From contig NZ_LN929895.1 of assembly GCF_001493375.1 (NCBI RefSeq), forward strand, positions 268,126 to 332,125: DNA of 64,000 bases. Direction: 5' to 3'. A program made the position numbers and the translations under genes. Under the pieces are notes generated by a model. That model had not been told where the DNA came from, made no database searches, and worked only from the letters and a program-made list of their open reading frames with translations. Origin of the DNA: Streptomyces specialis (GTDB lineage Bacteria; Actinomycetota; Actinomycetes; Streptomycetales; Streptomycetaceae). Shown here piece by piece: positions 54,883 to 63,587 of this stretch; position 1 is the stretch's first letter; every line of letters starts with the position of its first letter.

Positions 54883-55902
54883 TCAGACGGGCTGCGGCCC
54901 CATCAGCCGCACCAGCAGGTCGTCCAGGCTGATCAGCCCGGTCACCCGCCCGTCGGCGCCCCGCACCACGGCCAGCGACGCCCGGCGCTGCCGGAGCTGC
55001 TCCACCGCGAACGCCACCGTGTCGTCCGCCGTCAGCTCCGGCACCGGCCGGGCCAGCTCCCTCGCGGACACCCGGCGCCCCGCCGCCCGGGCCACGATGG
55101 CGTCCCGGACGTGCACCGAACCCACCACCCGCGACCCGTCCCGCACCAGTAGCCGCGTGTGGTCGCTGGCAGCGGCGGCGGCCAGGACCGCGTCCGCGCC
55201 CGCCTCGGCGGACACCTCCGCGATCCGGTCCGCCGGCACCTGAATGGCACCGACCGGCGACTGCGGCTCGGTCAGCGAGCGCGTGATCAGGCCCGAGTCC
55301 GTCTCGCTGATCAGCCCCAGCCGCTGCGACTCCGCGACCAGATGGGTGAGCTGCTCCCGGTCGTGCACGGAGGTCAGCTCCTCGCGCGGGGTGACGCGGC
55401 ACAGCCGCACCAGGGCGTTGCTGATCTCGTTCAGCACCCAGATCAGCGGCCTGACCGCCCGCACCAGCGCGCGGAACGGCGGCGCCAGCAGCATCGCCGA
55501 CCGCTCCGGGTGCGAGATCGCCCACGACTTCGGCGCCATCTCGCCGACCACCATGTGCAGGAAGACCACCACGGTCATGGCGACGACGAACGCGATGCCG
55601 TACGACAGTCCGCTCGGCAGCCCCGCCGCGTGCAGCAGCGGGTCCAGTTGGTGCGATATGGCCGGTTTGGAGATGCTGCCCAGGCCCAGCGTGCAGACGG
55701 TGATGCCGAGCTGGGACCCGGCGAGCATCAGCGACAGCTCCCGCATCCCGGCCAGCGCGGCGCGCGCCCCGCGCCGGCCCTCGGCCCGCGCCTGTTCCAT
55801 CCGGTGGTGCTTGGCGGCGACCAGCGCGAACTCGGCGGCGACGAAGAAGCCGCTGCCGACCAGCAGACCAGCGGTCACCAGCACGGCGGCCTGCGGACTC
55901 AT
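54883..55902 (-). CDS. CNNM/CorC-family hemolysin-like membrane protein
   Basis: A 339-residue protein with an N-terminal DUF21 domain (three to four helices, about 1-140; GSGFFVAAEFALVAAK) and a pair of CBS domains (about 205-330). Family members affect magnesium or cobalt homeostasis. It overlaps the upstream family member by 4 nt (ATGA type) and lacks the C-terminal CorC_HlyC domain that its partner has. Confidence 0.9.
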   Translation of the reverse strand: MSPQAAVLVTAGLLVGSGFFVAAEFALVAAKHHRMEQARAEGRRGARAALAGMRELSLMLAGSQLGITVCTLGLGSISKPAISHQLDPLLHAAGLPSGLSYGIAFVVAMTVVVFLHMVVGEMAPKSWAISHPERSAMLLAPPFRALVRAVRPLIWVLNEISNALVRLCRVTPREELTSVHDREQLTHLVAESQRLGLISETDSGLITRSLTEPQSPVGAIQVPADRIAEVSAEAGADAVLAAAAASDHTRLLVRDGSRVVGSVHVRDAIVARAAGRRVSARELARPVPELTADDTVAFAVEQLRQRRASLAVVRGADGRVTGLISLDDLLVRLMGPQPV

Positions 55903-57296
55903 GAGGGCTGCCCCTCCCGCTCACGGACGCGCACCGGCTCGGTGACCACGGCCTCCCCGGCCTCCCCGGCCACCGTCCCCGGCCCGGCCTCCGGGGCGGG
56001 CTCCAGACGGACCCGCTCGGGCACCCGCCGGTCCAGCGACAGCACTTCCAGCCGGGCGAACGAGCCGTCCGCCAGCTCCACCACGATCCGGTCCCCGGCC
56101 ACCGGGAACCGGCCGCAGTGGTCGATCACCAGACCGGCCAGCGTCTCGTACGCGTCGCTCTCCGGCAGCGCGACACCGGTGGCCTCGGCCACCTCGTCCA
56201 CGCGGCGGCTGGCGTCCACCAGCCAGCCCTCGCCGTCGCGCTCCGCCGTCGTCTCCACGAGGTCGCTCTCGTCGGCGATCTCGCCCACCAGTTCCTCCGC
56301 GATGTCCTCCAGGGTGACGATCCCCGCCAGCCCGCCGTACTCGTCGAGCACCACGGCGAACTCCTCGGCCGCCGCCTGCATCTGCTCGACCGCGCCCGGC
56401 AGCGGCAGCGTGTCCGGCAGCAGCAGCGCCCGCCGCGCCAGCGCCCGCGCGGTGCGGCGCCCGACCCGTTCCGGGCTCATCCGCATCAGCTCGCGCACGC
56501 CGACGACACCGACGATGTCGTCGATGCGGTCGCCGACCACCAGATAGTGGGAGTGCCCGTGCGCGCCGATCAGCGTCACGACGTCACCGGCCGGCGCGGA
56601 CGCCCGCACCGAGATCACGTCGACGCGCGGCACCATGACCTCGGCTAGCGTCCGTTCCGAGAAGCCGAGCGCGTGGTCCAGCAGCGTCGCCGTGGCGTGC
56701 GGAAGCTGCCCGTGCTCGTGTGACTCGTCGATGAGGTGGCCCAGCTCCTCCAGCGTCGCGCCGTGGTGCAGCTCCTCCACCGGCTCGATGCCGACGCGGC
56801 GCAGCAGCCGGTTCGCGGACGCGTCGAAGACCCGGACCAGCGGCCCGGCCGCTTTCAGATACAGCAGCGTGGAGCCGGCCAGCGACTTCGCCAGCCGCTC
56901 GGGCACGGCGAGCGCCAGGTTCTTCGGGGCCAGCTCGCCCAGCACCATCTGGATGCCGGTGGCCAGCGCGAACGCCAGGACCAGCGCGATACCGGGCACG
57001 GCGCCGTCCGGCACCCCGACCCCGGACAGCGCGGGGCCGATCAGCGCGGCGAGCGCCGGCTCCGCCAGGAAACCGACGACGAGGCCCGTCACGGTGATGC
57101 CGAGCTGCGCGCCCGACAGCATGAACGACAGCCGCTCCTGCACCATCATGGCGCGGGCGGCACGCCGGTCACCGGCCGCGGCGTCCCGTCCGAGCGCCAG
57201 CCGGTCGGCGGCGACGAACGCGAACTCCTGGGCGACGAAATAGCCTGTGCCGGCCGTGAGGATCAGCACGGCGAGCAGGCCGAGTGCGGCACTCAA
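55899..57296 (-). CDS. CNNM/CorC-family membrane protein with CorC_HlyC domain
   Basis: A 465-residue DUF21-CBS-CBS-CorC_HlyC protein. GTGYFVAQEFAFVAAD at the start, LGELAPKNLAL at the end of DUF21, CBS with VMVPRVDVISV, and a transporter-associated domain with DEYGGLAGIVTLEDIAEELVGEI. I chose TTG at 57296, 9 nt after GAGG; no ATG or GTG near the conserved start is available except the one 10 codons upstream without a ribosome site. A small leader frame ends at this TTG. Confidence 0.88.
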   Translation of the reverse strand: MSAALGLLAVLILTAGTGYFVAQEFAFVAADRLALGRDAAAGDRRAARAMMVQERLSFMLSGAQLGITVTGLVVGFLAEPALAALIGPALSGVGVPDGAVPGIALVLAFALATGIQMVLGELAPKNLALAVPERLAKSLAGSTLLYLKAAGPLVRVFDASANRLLRRVGIEPVEELHHGATLEELGHLIDESHEHGQLPHATATLLDHALGFSERTLAEVMVPRVDVISVRASAPAGDVVTLIGAHGHSHYLVVGDRIDDIVGVVGVRELMRMSPERVGRRTARALARRALLLPDTLPLPGAVEQMQAAAEEFAVVLDEYGGLAGIVTLEDIAEELVGEIADESDLVETTAERDGEGWLVDASRRVDEVAEATGVALPESDAYETLAGLVIDHCGRFPVAGDRIVVELADGSFARLEVLSLDRRVPERVRLEPAPEAGPGTVAGEAGEAVVTEPVRVREREGQPS

Positions 57297-57388
57297 CTGA
57301 CACCACCTCGCCGTGTGCCGCGGCACGCAGAGTGCTGGCGAGGTGGTCCGGGACTATGCCCGTCAGGGTCCGTCGACTGGGCGGACAC
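57293..57388 (-). CDS. Possible 31-aa leader ORF coupled to CorC gene
   Basis: GTG at 57388 has AAGGAG with 5-nt spacing. The frame runs 31 codons and its TGA overlaps the TTG start of the CorC-type gene (TTGA). The peptide (VSAQSTDPDGHSPG...) has no known relatives that I recall. This may be a translational-coupling or Mg-responsive leader, or chance. Confidence 0.3.
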   Translation of the reverse strand: MSAQSTDPDGHSPGPPRQHSACRGTRRGGVS

Positions 57389-57582
57389 GGGGTCTCCTTC
57401 CGAAAGAAGCTGAGACATTCAACGTGTCTGATCATGTCCGTGTTCCCAGGCTGTACCCGGAATCGTCCCCGCGACACCTGACCGTCAGCCCGGACGGACG
57501 TCACTCACCCGCCCGGGCAGCCCGGCACCGCGCGAGGCCACCGACAGCGCCCCGCGGCACGCCGTCCACAGCGCCCGGACCG
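57389..57582. other. Intergenic region, CorC operon 5' side/aminopeptidase 3' side
   Basis: About 195 nt between the leader frame and the aminopeptidase stop. GACA-N7-TGTC (57413-57427) is a small inverted repeat near a less GC-rich part. A promoter for the CorC-type genes must lie here, since both genes are on the minus strand. No RNA element is recognised. Confidence 0.35.
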
Positions 57583-59082
57583 TCAGCCGCGCACGCCCAG
57601 CTCCGCCATCCACGCCTCGACATCCTCGGCGCGGCGCGGCAGCGCGGCGGAGAGATTGCGGTTGCCGTCCTCCGTCACCAGGATGTCGTCCTCGATCCTG
57701 ATCCCGATGCCCCGGTACTCCTCCGGCACGGTCAGATCATCGGGCTGGAAGTACAGCCCCGGCTCCACCGTCAGGCACATGCCCGGCTCCAGCGTCCCCT
57801 CGACATACGTCTCGCGGCGCGCCGCGGCGCAGTCGTGCACGTCCATCCCGAGCATGTGGCCCGTGCCGTGGAGCGTCCAGCGCCGCTGGAGCCCCAGCTC
57901 CAGCACCCGCTCCACCGGGCCCTCCAGCAGGCCCCACTCCACCAGCCTCTCGGTCAGCACCCGCTGGGCCGCCTCGTGGAAGTCGCGGAACTTCGCGCCC
58001 GGCCTGACCGCCGCGATCCCCGCCTCCTGCGCCTCGTACACCGCGTCGTAGATCCGCCGCTGCAACGGGCTGAACCGGCCGTTGACCGGCAGCGTCCGCG
58101 TGACGTCCGCCGTGTACAGCTCGGTGGTCTCCACACCCGCGTCCAGCAGCAGCAGGTCGCCGGGGCGGACCGGGCCGTCGTTGCGCACCCAGTGCAGGGT
58201 GGTGGCGTGCGGACCGGCGGCGCAGATCGAGCCGTAGCCGACGTCGTTGCCCTCGACGCGGGCGCGCAGGAAGAAGGTGCCCTCGATGTACCGCTCCGAG
58301 GTGGCCACGGCCTTGTCCAGCACCCGCACCACGTCCTCGAAGCCGCGCGCCGTCGACTCGCAGGCGCGGGTCAGCTCGGCGATCTCGAAGTCGTCCTTGA
58401 TCAGCCGCATCTCGGAGAGGAAGACCCGCAGCTCCTCGTCGCGCTCGGCGGTCACCTTGTCGGTGAGCGCGGCCTCGACGCCGGCATCGTGCGAACGGAC
58501 GACCCGGACCGGGCCGCGCGCCTTGCTGAGCAGGTCGGGAACGGTGCGGACGTCCTTGACCGGCAGGCCGTAGAGCCGCTCGGCCTCGGTCGGGCTGGTG
58601 CGCCGCCCGACCCACAGCTCGCCCTGCCCGCTCAGCCAGAACTCGCCGGACTCCCGGTCCGAGCGGGGCAGCAGGTAGAGCGTGGCCTCATGGCCGCGCT
58701 CGCCGGTGGGCTCCATGACGAGCACGCCGTCCTCGGTCTGGTCCCCGGTCAGGTACGCGTACTCGACGGCGGCGCGGAACGGGTACTCCGTGTCGTTCGA
58801 ACGGGTCTTGAGCCGCCCGGCCGGGATGACGAGGCGTTCGCCGGGGAAACGCGCGGACAGCTCGGCGCGGCGGCGGGCCGTGTGCCCGGCCTGGGGAATG
58901 GGGGCCAGGTCGCGCCGCTCGGTGTCCGCCCAGCCCTGCCGCATGTTCTCGGCGAGCTCGTCCGACACCTGCCGGGTGACGCCGTTCTTCCGCTCCTCCC
59001 GGTCGGCGGGCCCCTCGGCGGTCTCCTGCGTCCCCTCGGTGTCCCGCGCCTCCCGCGCTTCCGCCCGCTGCTCTTCGGCCAC
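57583..59082 (-). CDS. pepP: Xaa-Pro aminopeptidase (aminopeptidase P)
   Basis: A 499-residue metallo-aminopeptidase that cleaves N-terminal residues before proline. An extra N-terminal charged stretch (about 1-50) precedes the AMP_N domain (about 65-205). The pita-bread catalytic domain shows LLLDAGVETTELYTADVTRTL (two Asp ligands), HGTGHMLGMDVHD (His), TVEPGLYF and GIRIEDDILVT (Glu ligands). Start is GTG. Confidence 0.95.
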   Translation of the reverse strand: MAEEQRAEAREARDTEGTQETAEGPADREERKNGVTRQVSDELAENMRQGWADTERRDLAPIPQAGHTARRRAELSARFPGERLVIPAGRLKTRSNDTEYPFRAAVEYAYLTGDQTEDGVLVMEPTGERGHEATLYLLPRSDRESGEFWLSGQGELWVGRRTSPTEAERLYGLPVKDVRTVPDLLSKARGPVRVVRSHDAGVEAALTDKVTAERDEELRVFLSEMRLIKDDFEIAELTRACESTARGFEDVVRVLDKAVATSERYIEGTFFLRARVEGNDVGYGSICAAGPHATTLHWVRNDGPVRPGDLLLLDAGVETTELYTADVTRTLPVNGRFSPLQRRIYDAVYEAQEAGIAAVRPGAKFRDFHEAAQRVLTERLVEWGLLEGPVERVLELGLQRRWTLHGTGHMLGMDVHDCAAARRETYVEGTLEPGMCLTVEPGLYFQPDDLTVPEEYRGIGIRIEDDILVTEDGNRNLSAALPRRAEDVEAWMAELGVRG

Positions 59083-59216
59083 GTCGCGCCTCCTCGATGC
59101 TCACCGGCTGACCGGTCGGAACCGGAGCCTCCATCGTAGGTGCGGGGCCGGGCCGGGGGACAGCGCCTATCCGGCGCACGCCCCTGTCGCCGCGCGGGCC
59201 GTCCCGGCCCGTGCGG

Positions 59217-60671
59217 TCACAGGAAGCGGGCGGCGAGCAGGACGACGTCCTCGCCGCCGTTCCTGCCGCCCCGCGCCTCCTGCCCGCCGTCCGCGCCGCC
59301 GTCCGTGCCGAGGTCGGGCAGCATGGTGCGCAGGATGTGGTCCACGAGGGCCTCCGGGTCGGCCCGGTGGGCGGGGGTCGCGCTGAGCGCGGCGTCGCGG
59401 AGCCGGGCGAACGCCAGGTCCAGCGGTTCGCCGGTGCGGTGGAGCAACCCGGCGCTGTAGAGCAGGACCGTTTCTCCCTCGTCGACCCGCACCTGGACGC
59501 TGGGCGCCTCCCAGCAGGCCAGCATGTTGAGCGGCGCGGACAGCGTCGTCTCGGCGAAGTCGGCCCGGCCCGCGCCGATCACCAGCGGCGGCGGGTGCCC
59601 GGCCGAGGCGAGCACGATCCGGCGGGCGGCCGGTTCCGCGTACCCGAAGACGGCGGTGGCGGGGCGCCCCGGTTCGGTCAGCCGCAGCAGCAGCTCCAGG
59701 TCGGACAGGACCGCCACCGGGTCCTCGCCCTCCATCACCGCGTACGCCCGCAGGCCGGCGCGCAGCCGTCCCATCGCGGCCAGCGCGGACGGCCCGGCGT
59801 CCGGGGTGCCGCCGACCGCCAGGCCGAGGGCGCTGTCGGGCAGGGCGAGGGCGTCGTAGAAGTCGCCGCCGCCGCGCGGCCCGGTGTGGTGCCGGACGGC
59901 CAGCGCGACACCGGGCAGGAACGGCAGCCGGTCCGGCAGCAGCCCCTCGTGGACGGCGCGGACGGCCGCCGTGGCGCGGCTGAGTTCGAGCCGGTTGGCG
60001 ATGTGCTGGGCGGCCTGCCGCAGGTAGAGGGCGAGCAGGTGGCGCTGGCGCGGGTCGGGCTGCCCCGGCTCGTCGTACAGCCAGACCGCCGCGCCCAGCG
60101 GCCCCGGCGCGTCGGCGGTGAGCGGTACGGCGTAGCTCGCGGCGAAGCCAAGCCGCGCCGCGACCTCGCGGTGCCGGGGGTCGAGGGCGTCCTCGCGGGC
60201 GATGTCGCCGTGCACCACTTCGGACGGTTCGCCGCCCGCGTCGCGCGGCGGCTCAAGTCCGCTGGGGACGGTCTCCAGGTGGCCGAGGTCGGCCCGGCCG
60301 AGGCCGAGGCCCGCGAGCCGCTCCGGGCCGAGGCCGTCGGCCGGGCGGAGGGAGACCAGACCGCGGCGGGCGCCGACCAGCCCGGCACCGGCGCGGAGCG
60401 TCTCGTCCAGCGCGTCGCCGAGGGTGCGGGTGCGGCCGATCCGTTCCTGGAGGGCGTGCAGCGTGGTCAGGTCGGACATCCAGGAGGCGAGCCGGTCCTG
60501 CGAGCCGCCGGGGGGCAGGGCTCCCGGTCGGCCCCCCGGGAGCCGGCCGCGCGGCGCGCGCGCCTCGGCGCCCGCGCCGGTCCCGGTGCCCTCGACAGGC
60601 GCGGAAGTCTGCGGCACCGTGGCCAGGGCCTGGTGGATTCCGGCCACTTTCGGTGGGGGCGAGGTACTCAT
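59217..60671 (-). CDS. GAF-SpoIIE (PP2C-like) phosphatase-like protein
   Basis: A 484-residue regulator: a Pro/Gly-rich N-terminus, a GAF-like domain (about 65-230), and a SpoIIE/RsbU phosphatase domain (about 245-484). RGGGDFYDALALPDSALGLAVG is the first metal motif, but the usual following GDxxGHG is replaced by GGTPDAGPSA, and the terminal pair of acids is reduced to EDVVLLAAR. Catalysis may therefore be weak or lost. Relatives control anti-anti-sigma factors. The start at 60671 is the first good ATG. Confidence 0.82.
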   Translation of the reverse strand: MSTSPPPKVAGIHQALATVPQTSAPVEGTGTGAGAEARAPRGRLPGGRPGALPPGGSQDRLASWMSDLTTLHALQERIGRTRTLGDALDETLRAGAGLVGARRGLVSLRPADGLGPERLAGLGLGRADLGHLETVPSGLEPPRDAGGEPSEVVHGDIAREDALDPRHREVAARLGFAASYAVPLTADAPGPLGAAVWLYDEPGQPDPRQRHLLALYLRQAAQHIANRLELSRATAAVRAVHEGLLPDRLPFLPGVALAVRHHTGPRGGGDFYDALALPDSALGLAVGGTPDAGPSALAAMGRLRAGLRAYAVMEGEDPVAVLSDLELLLRLTEPGRPATAVFGYAEPAARRIVLASAGHPPPLVIGAGRADFAETTLSAPLNMLACWEAPSVQVRVDEGETVLLYSAGLLHRTGEPLDLAFARLRDAALSATPAHRADPEALVDHILRTMLPDLGTDGGADGGQEARGGRNGGEDVVLLAARFL

Positions 60672-61067
60672 GGGCGAGGCGAACCCCCTTGTGACGTGCG
60701 TCGCGATCGGACCATCCACGGGTATGGGTGCGCGGGCGGATGTCCAGTATTGTCCTGCCGTGATGGATGATGCCCAGGTGATCGGTGCGTTTCCGGCGCG
60801 ACAGGCCGGGCCGGGGTCACTTTGGCGGAAGTTTGGCGGAAAAGGGGCGCAGAGGCGCCGGGCACGCGATCGACTGGACATTCCCGGCGGCGGATCGAGC
60901 CGGGCGGGCTGGGTACTTATCGGAACGGATCGCCGGTTTCCCGGCGACCTGACCGAAGGCGGCCAGGCCCTGTGCGCCCGCCGCTCCTCGCTTATGCGAC
61001 CCGCTACGTACGGTGATCTGAGTTCCACGTGGTGTGACTGACCCGCGAAGGAAGGGAACGAGCGCCG
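60672..61067. other. Divergent intergenic region, SpoIIE-like/prim-pol-like genes
   Basis: A gap of about 400 nt that must hold promoters for both neighbours. The reading frames that cross it are extensions of the flanking genes or antisense frames and show no family. Somewhat lower GC occurs at 60740-60775 (TCCAGTATTG) and 61000-61035. AAGGAAGGGA precedes the ATG at 61068. No hairpin or repeat stands out. Confidence 0.4.
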
Positions 61068-61757
61068 ATGCGCGAGATCCTCGGAGAGCGACGACGCAAG
61101 AACGGTAAGGACGACGGGAAGGGCGGCGATCCGGCCCGCGCGGCGCGGGGTGCCGCGCTGACGTTCGCGCGGCGGTGGCGGTGGCCCGTCCTGCCGGGCG
61201 CCGAGCTGCGGGCGGACGGCCGCTGCGGCTGCCTCCGGGCGGACTGCGCGGTTCCGGGGGCCCACCCCCAGGACCCGGGGCTGCTCGCCGCGACGACGGA
61301 CGTGCGGATGGTGAGCTGGTGGTGGACGGAGCGACCACGGGCCCCGATCGTCATGGCCACCGGCGGGCGGGCGCCCTGCGCGCTCAGCCTGCCCGCGGCG
61401 GTCGGCGCCTCCGCGCTGGCCCAACTGGACCGCGCGGGCGTCCGCGCCGGCCCGGTCGTGGCGGCGCCGACGCGGTGGCTGCTGCTGGTGAGGCCGTACG
61501 AACTGCCCGAGCTGGGCGAGCTGCTGTACGTCCGGGACCGGGTCCCCAGCTCCCTGCGCTTCCACGGCGTCGGCGGCTATGTGCCGCTGCCGCCCTCGCG
61601 GACGGGCGCCGGAACGGTGGGCTGGGCGCGCGAGCCGGAGGCGGAGCGGCGCGGCGGGCGGCGGACGGTGGCGCTGCCACGGGCCGCGGACCTGCTGGAC
61701 GTCCTGGTGGACGCCGGGCTGAGCGCCCCTGATCAGGGCAGCAGGCTGTCCTACTGA
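61068..61757 (+). CDS. Bifunctional primase/polymerase N-terminal-like protein
   Basis: A 229-residue protein similar to the stand-alone prim-pol N-terminal domain proteins of Streptomyces. After a basic N-terminus, ALTFARRWRWPVLPG, a Cys-rich segment (CGCLRADCAVPGAHP, possible metal site), WWWTERPRAPIVMATG, and RFHGVGGYVPLPPS follow. Clear catalytic acidic pairs of archaeo-eukaryotic primases are not obvious, so it may lack polymerase activity. Its role is unknown. Confidence 0.72.
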   Translation: MREILGERRRKNGKDDGKGGDPARAARGAALTFARRWRWPVLPGAELRADGRCGCLRADCAVPGAHPQDPGLLAATTDVRMVSWWWTERPRAPIVMATGGRAPCALSLPAAVGASALAQLDRAGVRAGPVVAAPTRWLLLVRPYELPELGELLYVRDRVPSSLRFHGVGGYVPLPPSRTGAGTVGWAREPEAERRGGRRTVALPRAADLLDVLVDAGLSAPDQGSRLSY

Positions 61758-61970
61758 GTCCCCGGGTCCGCCGGGGCGTCCTGCGACGTTCCGCGGACAT
61801 GGGCGGACCCGATCGCTGGCGACGGGGGATGCACCAGCGACCGGGCCCACCTCAGAAGGTAACAACTCATCGGGGATTCGCAAATCCCGCGTGACGGCCT
61901 CCCGGCCTGATCTGGCGTCAGACGGGGGGAGTTGTGACCGGAATCACTACCTCCGCACGGGGGAGCCGCG
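61758..61970. terminator. Convergent gap with small hairpin
   Basis: Between two convergent genes. GGGATT (61873-61878) and AATCCC (61883-61888) form a 6-bp stem with a CGCA loop, and CCCCGGGTCCGCCGGGG near 61761-61777 can pair as well. Either may terminate transcription. Nothing else was seen. Confidence 0.4.
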
Positions 61971-62948
61971 TCAGTTCAGCGTGATCTGCCGGTTGGTGAG
62001 CCCGCTGCGCGCGCGACGCCCGTCCGCCGTCAGCGGCGCCGTCGCGGCCAGCGCCTCCGCCAGCCGCCCGCCGAACGCGGTGGCGGGCTTCTCGCACTCC
62101 TCCGCGCCCATGGCGGTCGGCAGGTCCCACACCGGAACGGTCAGCCCGTGCGCCCGGAACGAGCCCACCAGCCGGGTCCCCTCGCCCAGCCCGGAGGCGC
62201 CCGCGGCGTGCAGCCGGGCCAGCGCGTCGAGGAGCTCCTCCTCGGGGTGCGGCATCACCCAGCGCAGGTGGTTCTTCTCCGGGGTCCGGCACCAGTAGGC
62301 GGCGGTCACCCCGGTCAGCCGGGCGGTCGGCGTGACGGCGGCGTTGGCCCGTTCCAGCGAGGCGGTCACGTCGGGCGTCGCCTCCGCCGCGTCGTCCAGC
62401 CAGAACTCGAAGCCCTCGTGGACCTCCGGCTCGAACGGCGCGGCCGGGTCGAGCAGATCCTGGAGGCGCGGCCCGTCCGGCGCGGTGCGCCCGGCCGCGA
62501 CCGGGCTGCCGGGCTTCGCCGCCAGCGCGCGCGTGAGCACGTCGGCGAGGTCGCGGCTGAGGTCGCCGGTGGCGGTGTCGTTCTGGAGGGCGAGCAGCAC
62601 GGCGCCGTCGTCGCGGCGGAGCGCGGGCCAGGCCATCGGCAGCACGGTGGCCAGCGTCAGCGAGGGCACGCCGTCGGGCAGGCCGTCGCGCGGGGTGAGC
62701 CGCACGGTCGCCGCGGGCACCAGCTCCCGGAGCGCCACCCAGTCGCACTCGGCGGGCAGGCCCTCGAAGGGGCGGCGGACCAGCTCCGTGGCGGCCTGGG
62801 CGGCGGCGCGGCCGTGGCAGGCCTTGTAACGGCGGCCCGAACCGCAGGGACACGGCTCCCTGGCGCCGACGACCGGGATCTCGCCATCTGCGGTGCGCGG
62901 CGTGGCCGCGGCGCTGGTCGGGGGACGAAGGCGGCGCTTTTTGGCCAT
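61971..62948 (-). CDS. DUF5926 protein with SEC-C zinc motif
   Basis: A 325-residue protein with basic start MAKKRRLRPP, then the SEC-C zinc-binding motif CPCGSGRRYKACHG at about 33-46, and a large conserved domain (DUF5926) of unknown role. SEC-C motifs bind zinc and often contact SecB or the ribosome. It ends TNRQITLN. Common in Streptomyces near an RsbW-like gene and a glycerophosphodiesterase, as here. Confidence 0.88.
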   Translation of the reverse strand: MAKKRRLRPPTSAAATPRTADGEIPVVGAREPCPCGSGRRYKACHGRAAAQAATELVRRPFEGLPAECDWVALRELVPAATVRLTPRDGLPDGVPSLTLATVLPMAWPALRRDDGAVLLALQNDTATGDLSRDLADVLTRALAAKPGSPVAAGRTAPDGPRLQDLLDPAAPFEPEVHEGFEFWLDDAAEATPDVTASLERANAAVTPTARLTGVTAAYWCRTPEKNHLRWVMPHPEEELLDALARLHAAGASGLGEGTRLVGSFRAHGLTVPVWDLPTAMGAEECEKPATAFGGRLAEALAATAPLTADGRRARSGLTNRQITLN

Positions 62949-62997
62949 AGTGGGCGGATCTCCTGCGTGCGTAAGGCGGTACGACTGTGCGGCGAGC

Positions 62998-63432
62998 CTA
63001 ACCGCCCTGCCCGCCCAGCACCGCCCATACGGTCACCGCTCCGCCGGCCTCCGCCTCGCGCACGCCCCACGCCCTGGCGAGCGTGGTGATGATCGTCAGC
63101 CCGCGTCCGCCGCGCGCGGTCACCGACGGCACCGACGGGCTCGGCCGGGTGGGTCCGCCACCGTCCGTCACCGCGATCGTGACCGACCCGTCGCCGTCAC
63201 GGCTCCAGGCCGCGCGGATCTCCTGGCTTTCGTCCAGCGGTCGCGCGTGACGACAGGAATTACTCAGCAACTCGGAAAGAATCAATACCGCGTCATCGAC
63301 AAGCGTTTCTCGCGTACCGCTTTCGCGCAATTCCGCGCGCATTCGCCGCCTTGCCAGCCCCACGCCTGACGGGCCGTGGGGCACCGACATGGACGACGAC
63401 GTCGGTACCTGCTGTGTGACCACCAACGCCAC
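62998..63432 (-). CDS. RsbW-like ATP-binding protein
   Basis: A 144-residue GHKL protein: LSELLSNSCRHAR (N box), VTDGGGPT (G1), ARGGRGLTIITTLA. Start GTG at 63432 has AAAGGAGGT upstream. Small single-domain member with a probable anti-sigma or regulatory kinase role. It is distinct from the copy at 44777. Confidence 0.88.
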   Translation of the reverse strand: MALVVTQQVPTSSSMSVPHGPSGVGLARRRMRAELRESGTRETLVDDAVLILSELLSNSCRHARPLDESQEIRAAWSRDGDGSVTIAVTDGGGPTRPSPSVPSVTARGGRGLTIITTLARAWGVREAEAGGAVTVWAVLGGQGG

Positions 63433-63587
63433 CCCCGAGACCTCCTTTGCCCCACGCCATGGGATTCGTGCCCTCCGCGCACTCGCCGGAAACCGGCCGT
63501 GCGGGATCCGTTGACGCAGTCGTAATGATCGGATACGAAGCGAATGCGCCGGGGCACGCCGTGTAAGAATTTCCGCGATTCCGGAGG
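63433..63587. other. Intergenic region upstream of RsbW-like gene
   Basis: 155 nt between the glycerophosphodiesterase stop and the RsbW-like start. It is less GC-rich at 63508-63540, where TTGACG lies 17 nt from GATACG on the plus strand. No gene follows in that direction, so it is probably chance, and the promoter of the minus-strand gene is not obvious. Confidence 0.35.

Noticed and set aside
59217..61883. An 888-codon frame extending the SpoIIE-like protein far upstream
   Set aside because: Upstream of 60671 the translation is low-complexity and antisense to the prim-pol-like gene. No ribosome site or domain was seen.
63508..63540. TTGACG-N17-GATACG promoter on the plus strand
   Set aside because: No plus-strand gene follows; the downstream genes are on the minus strand.
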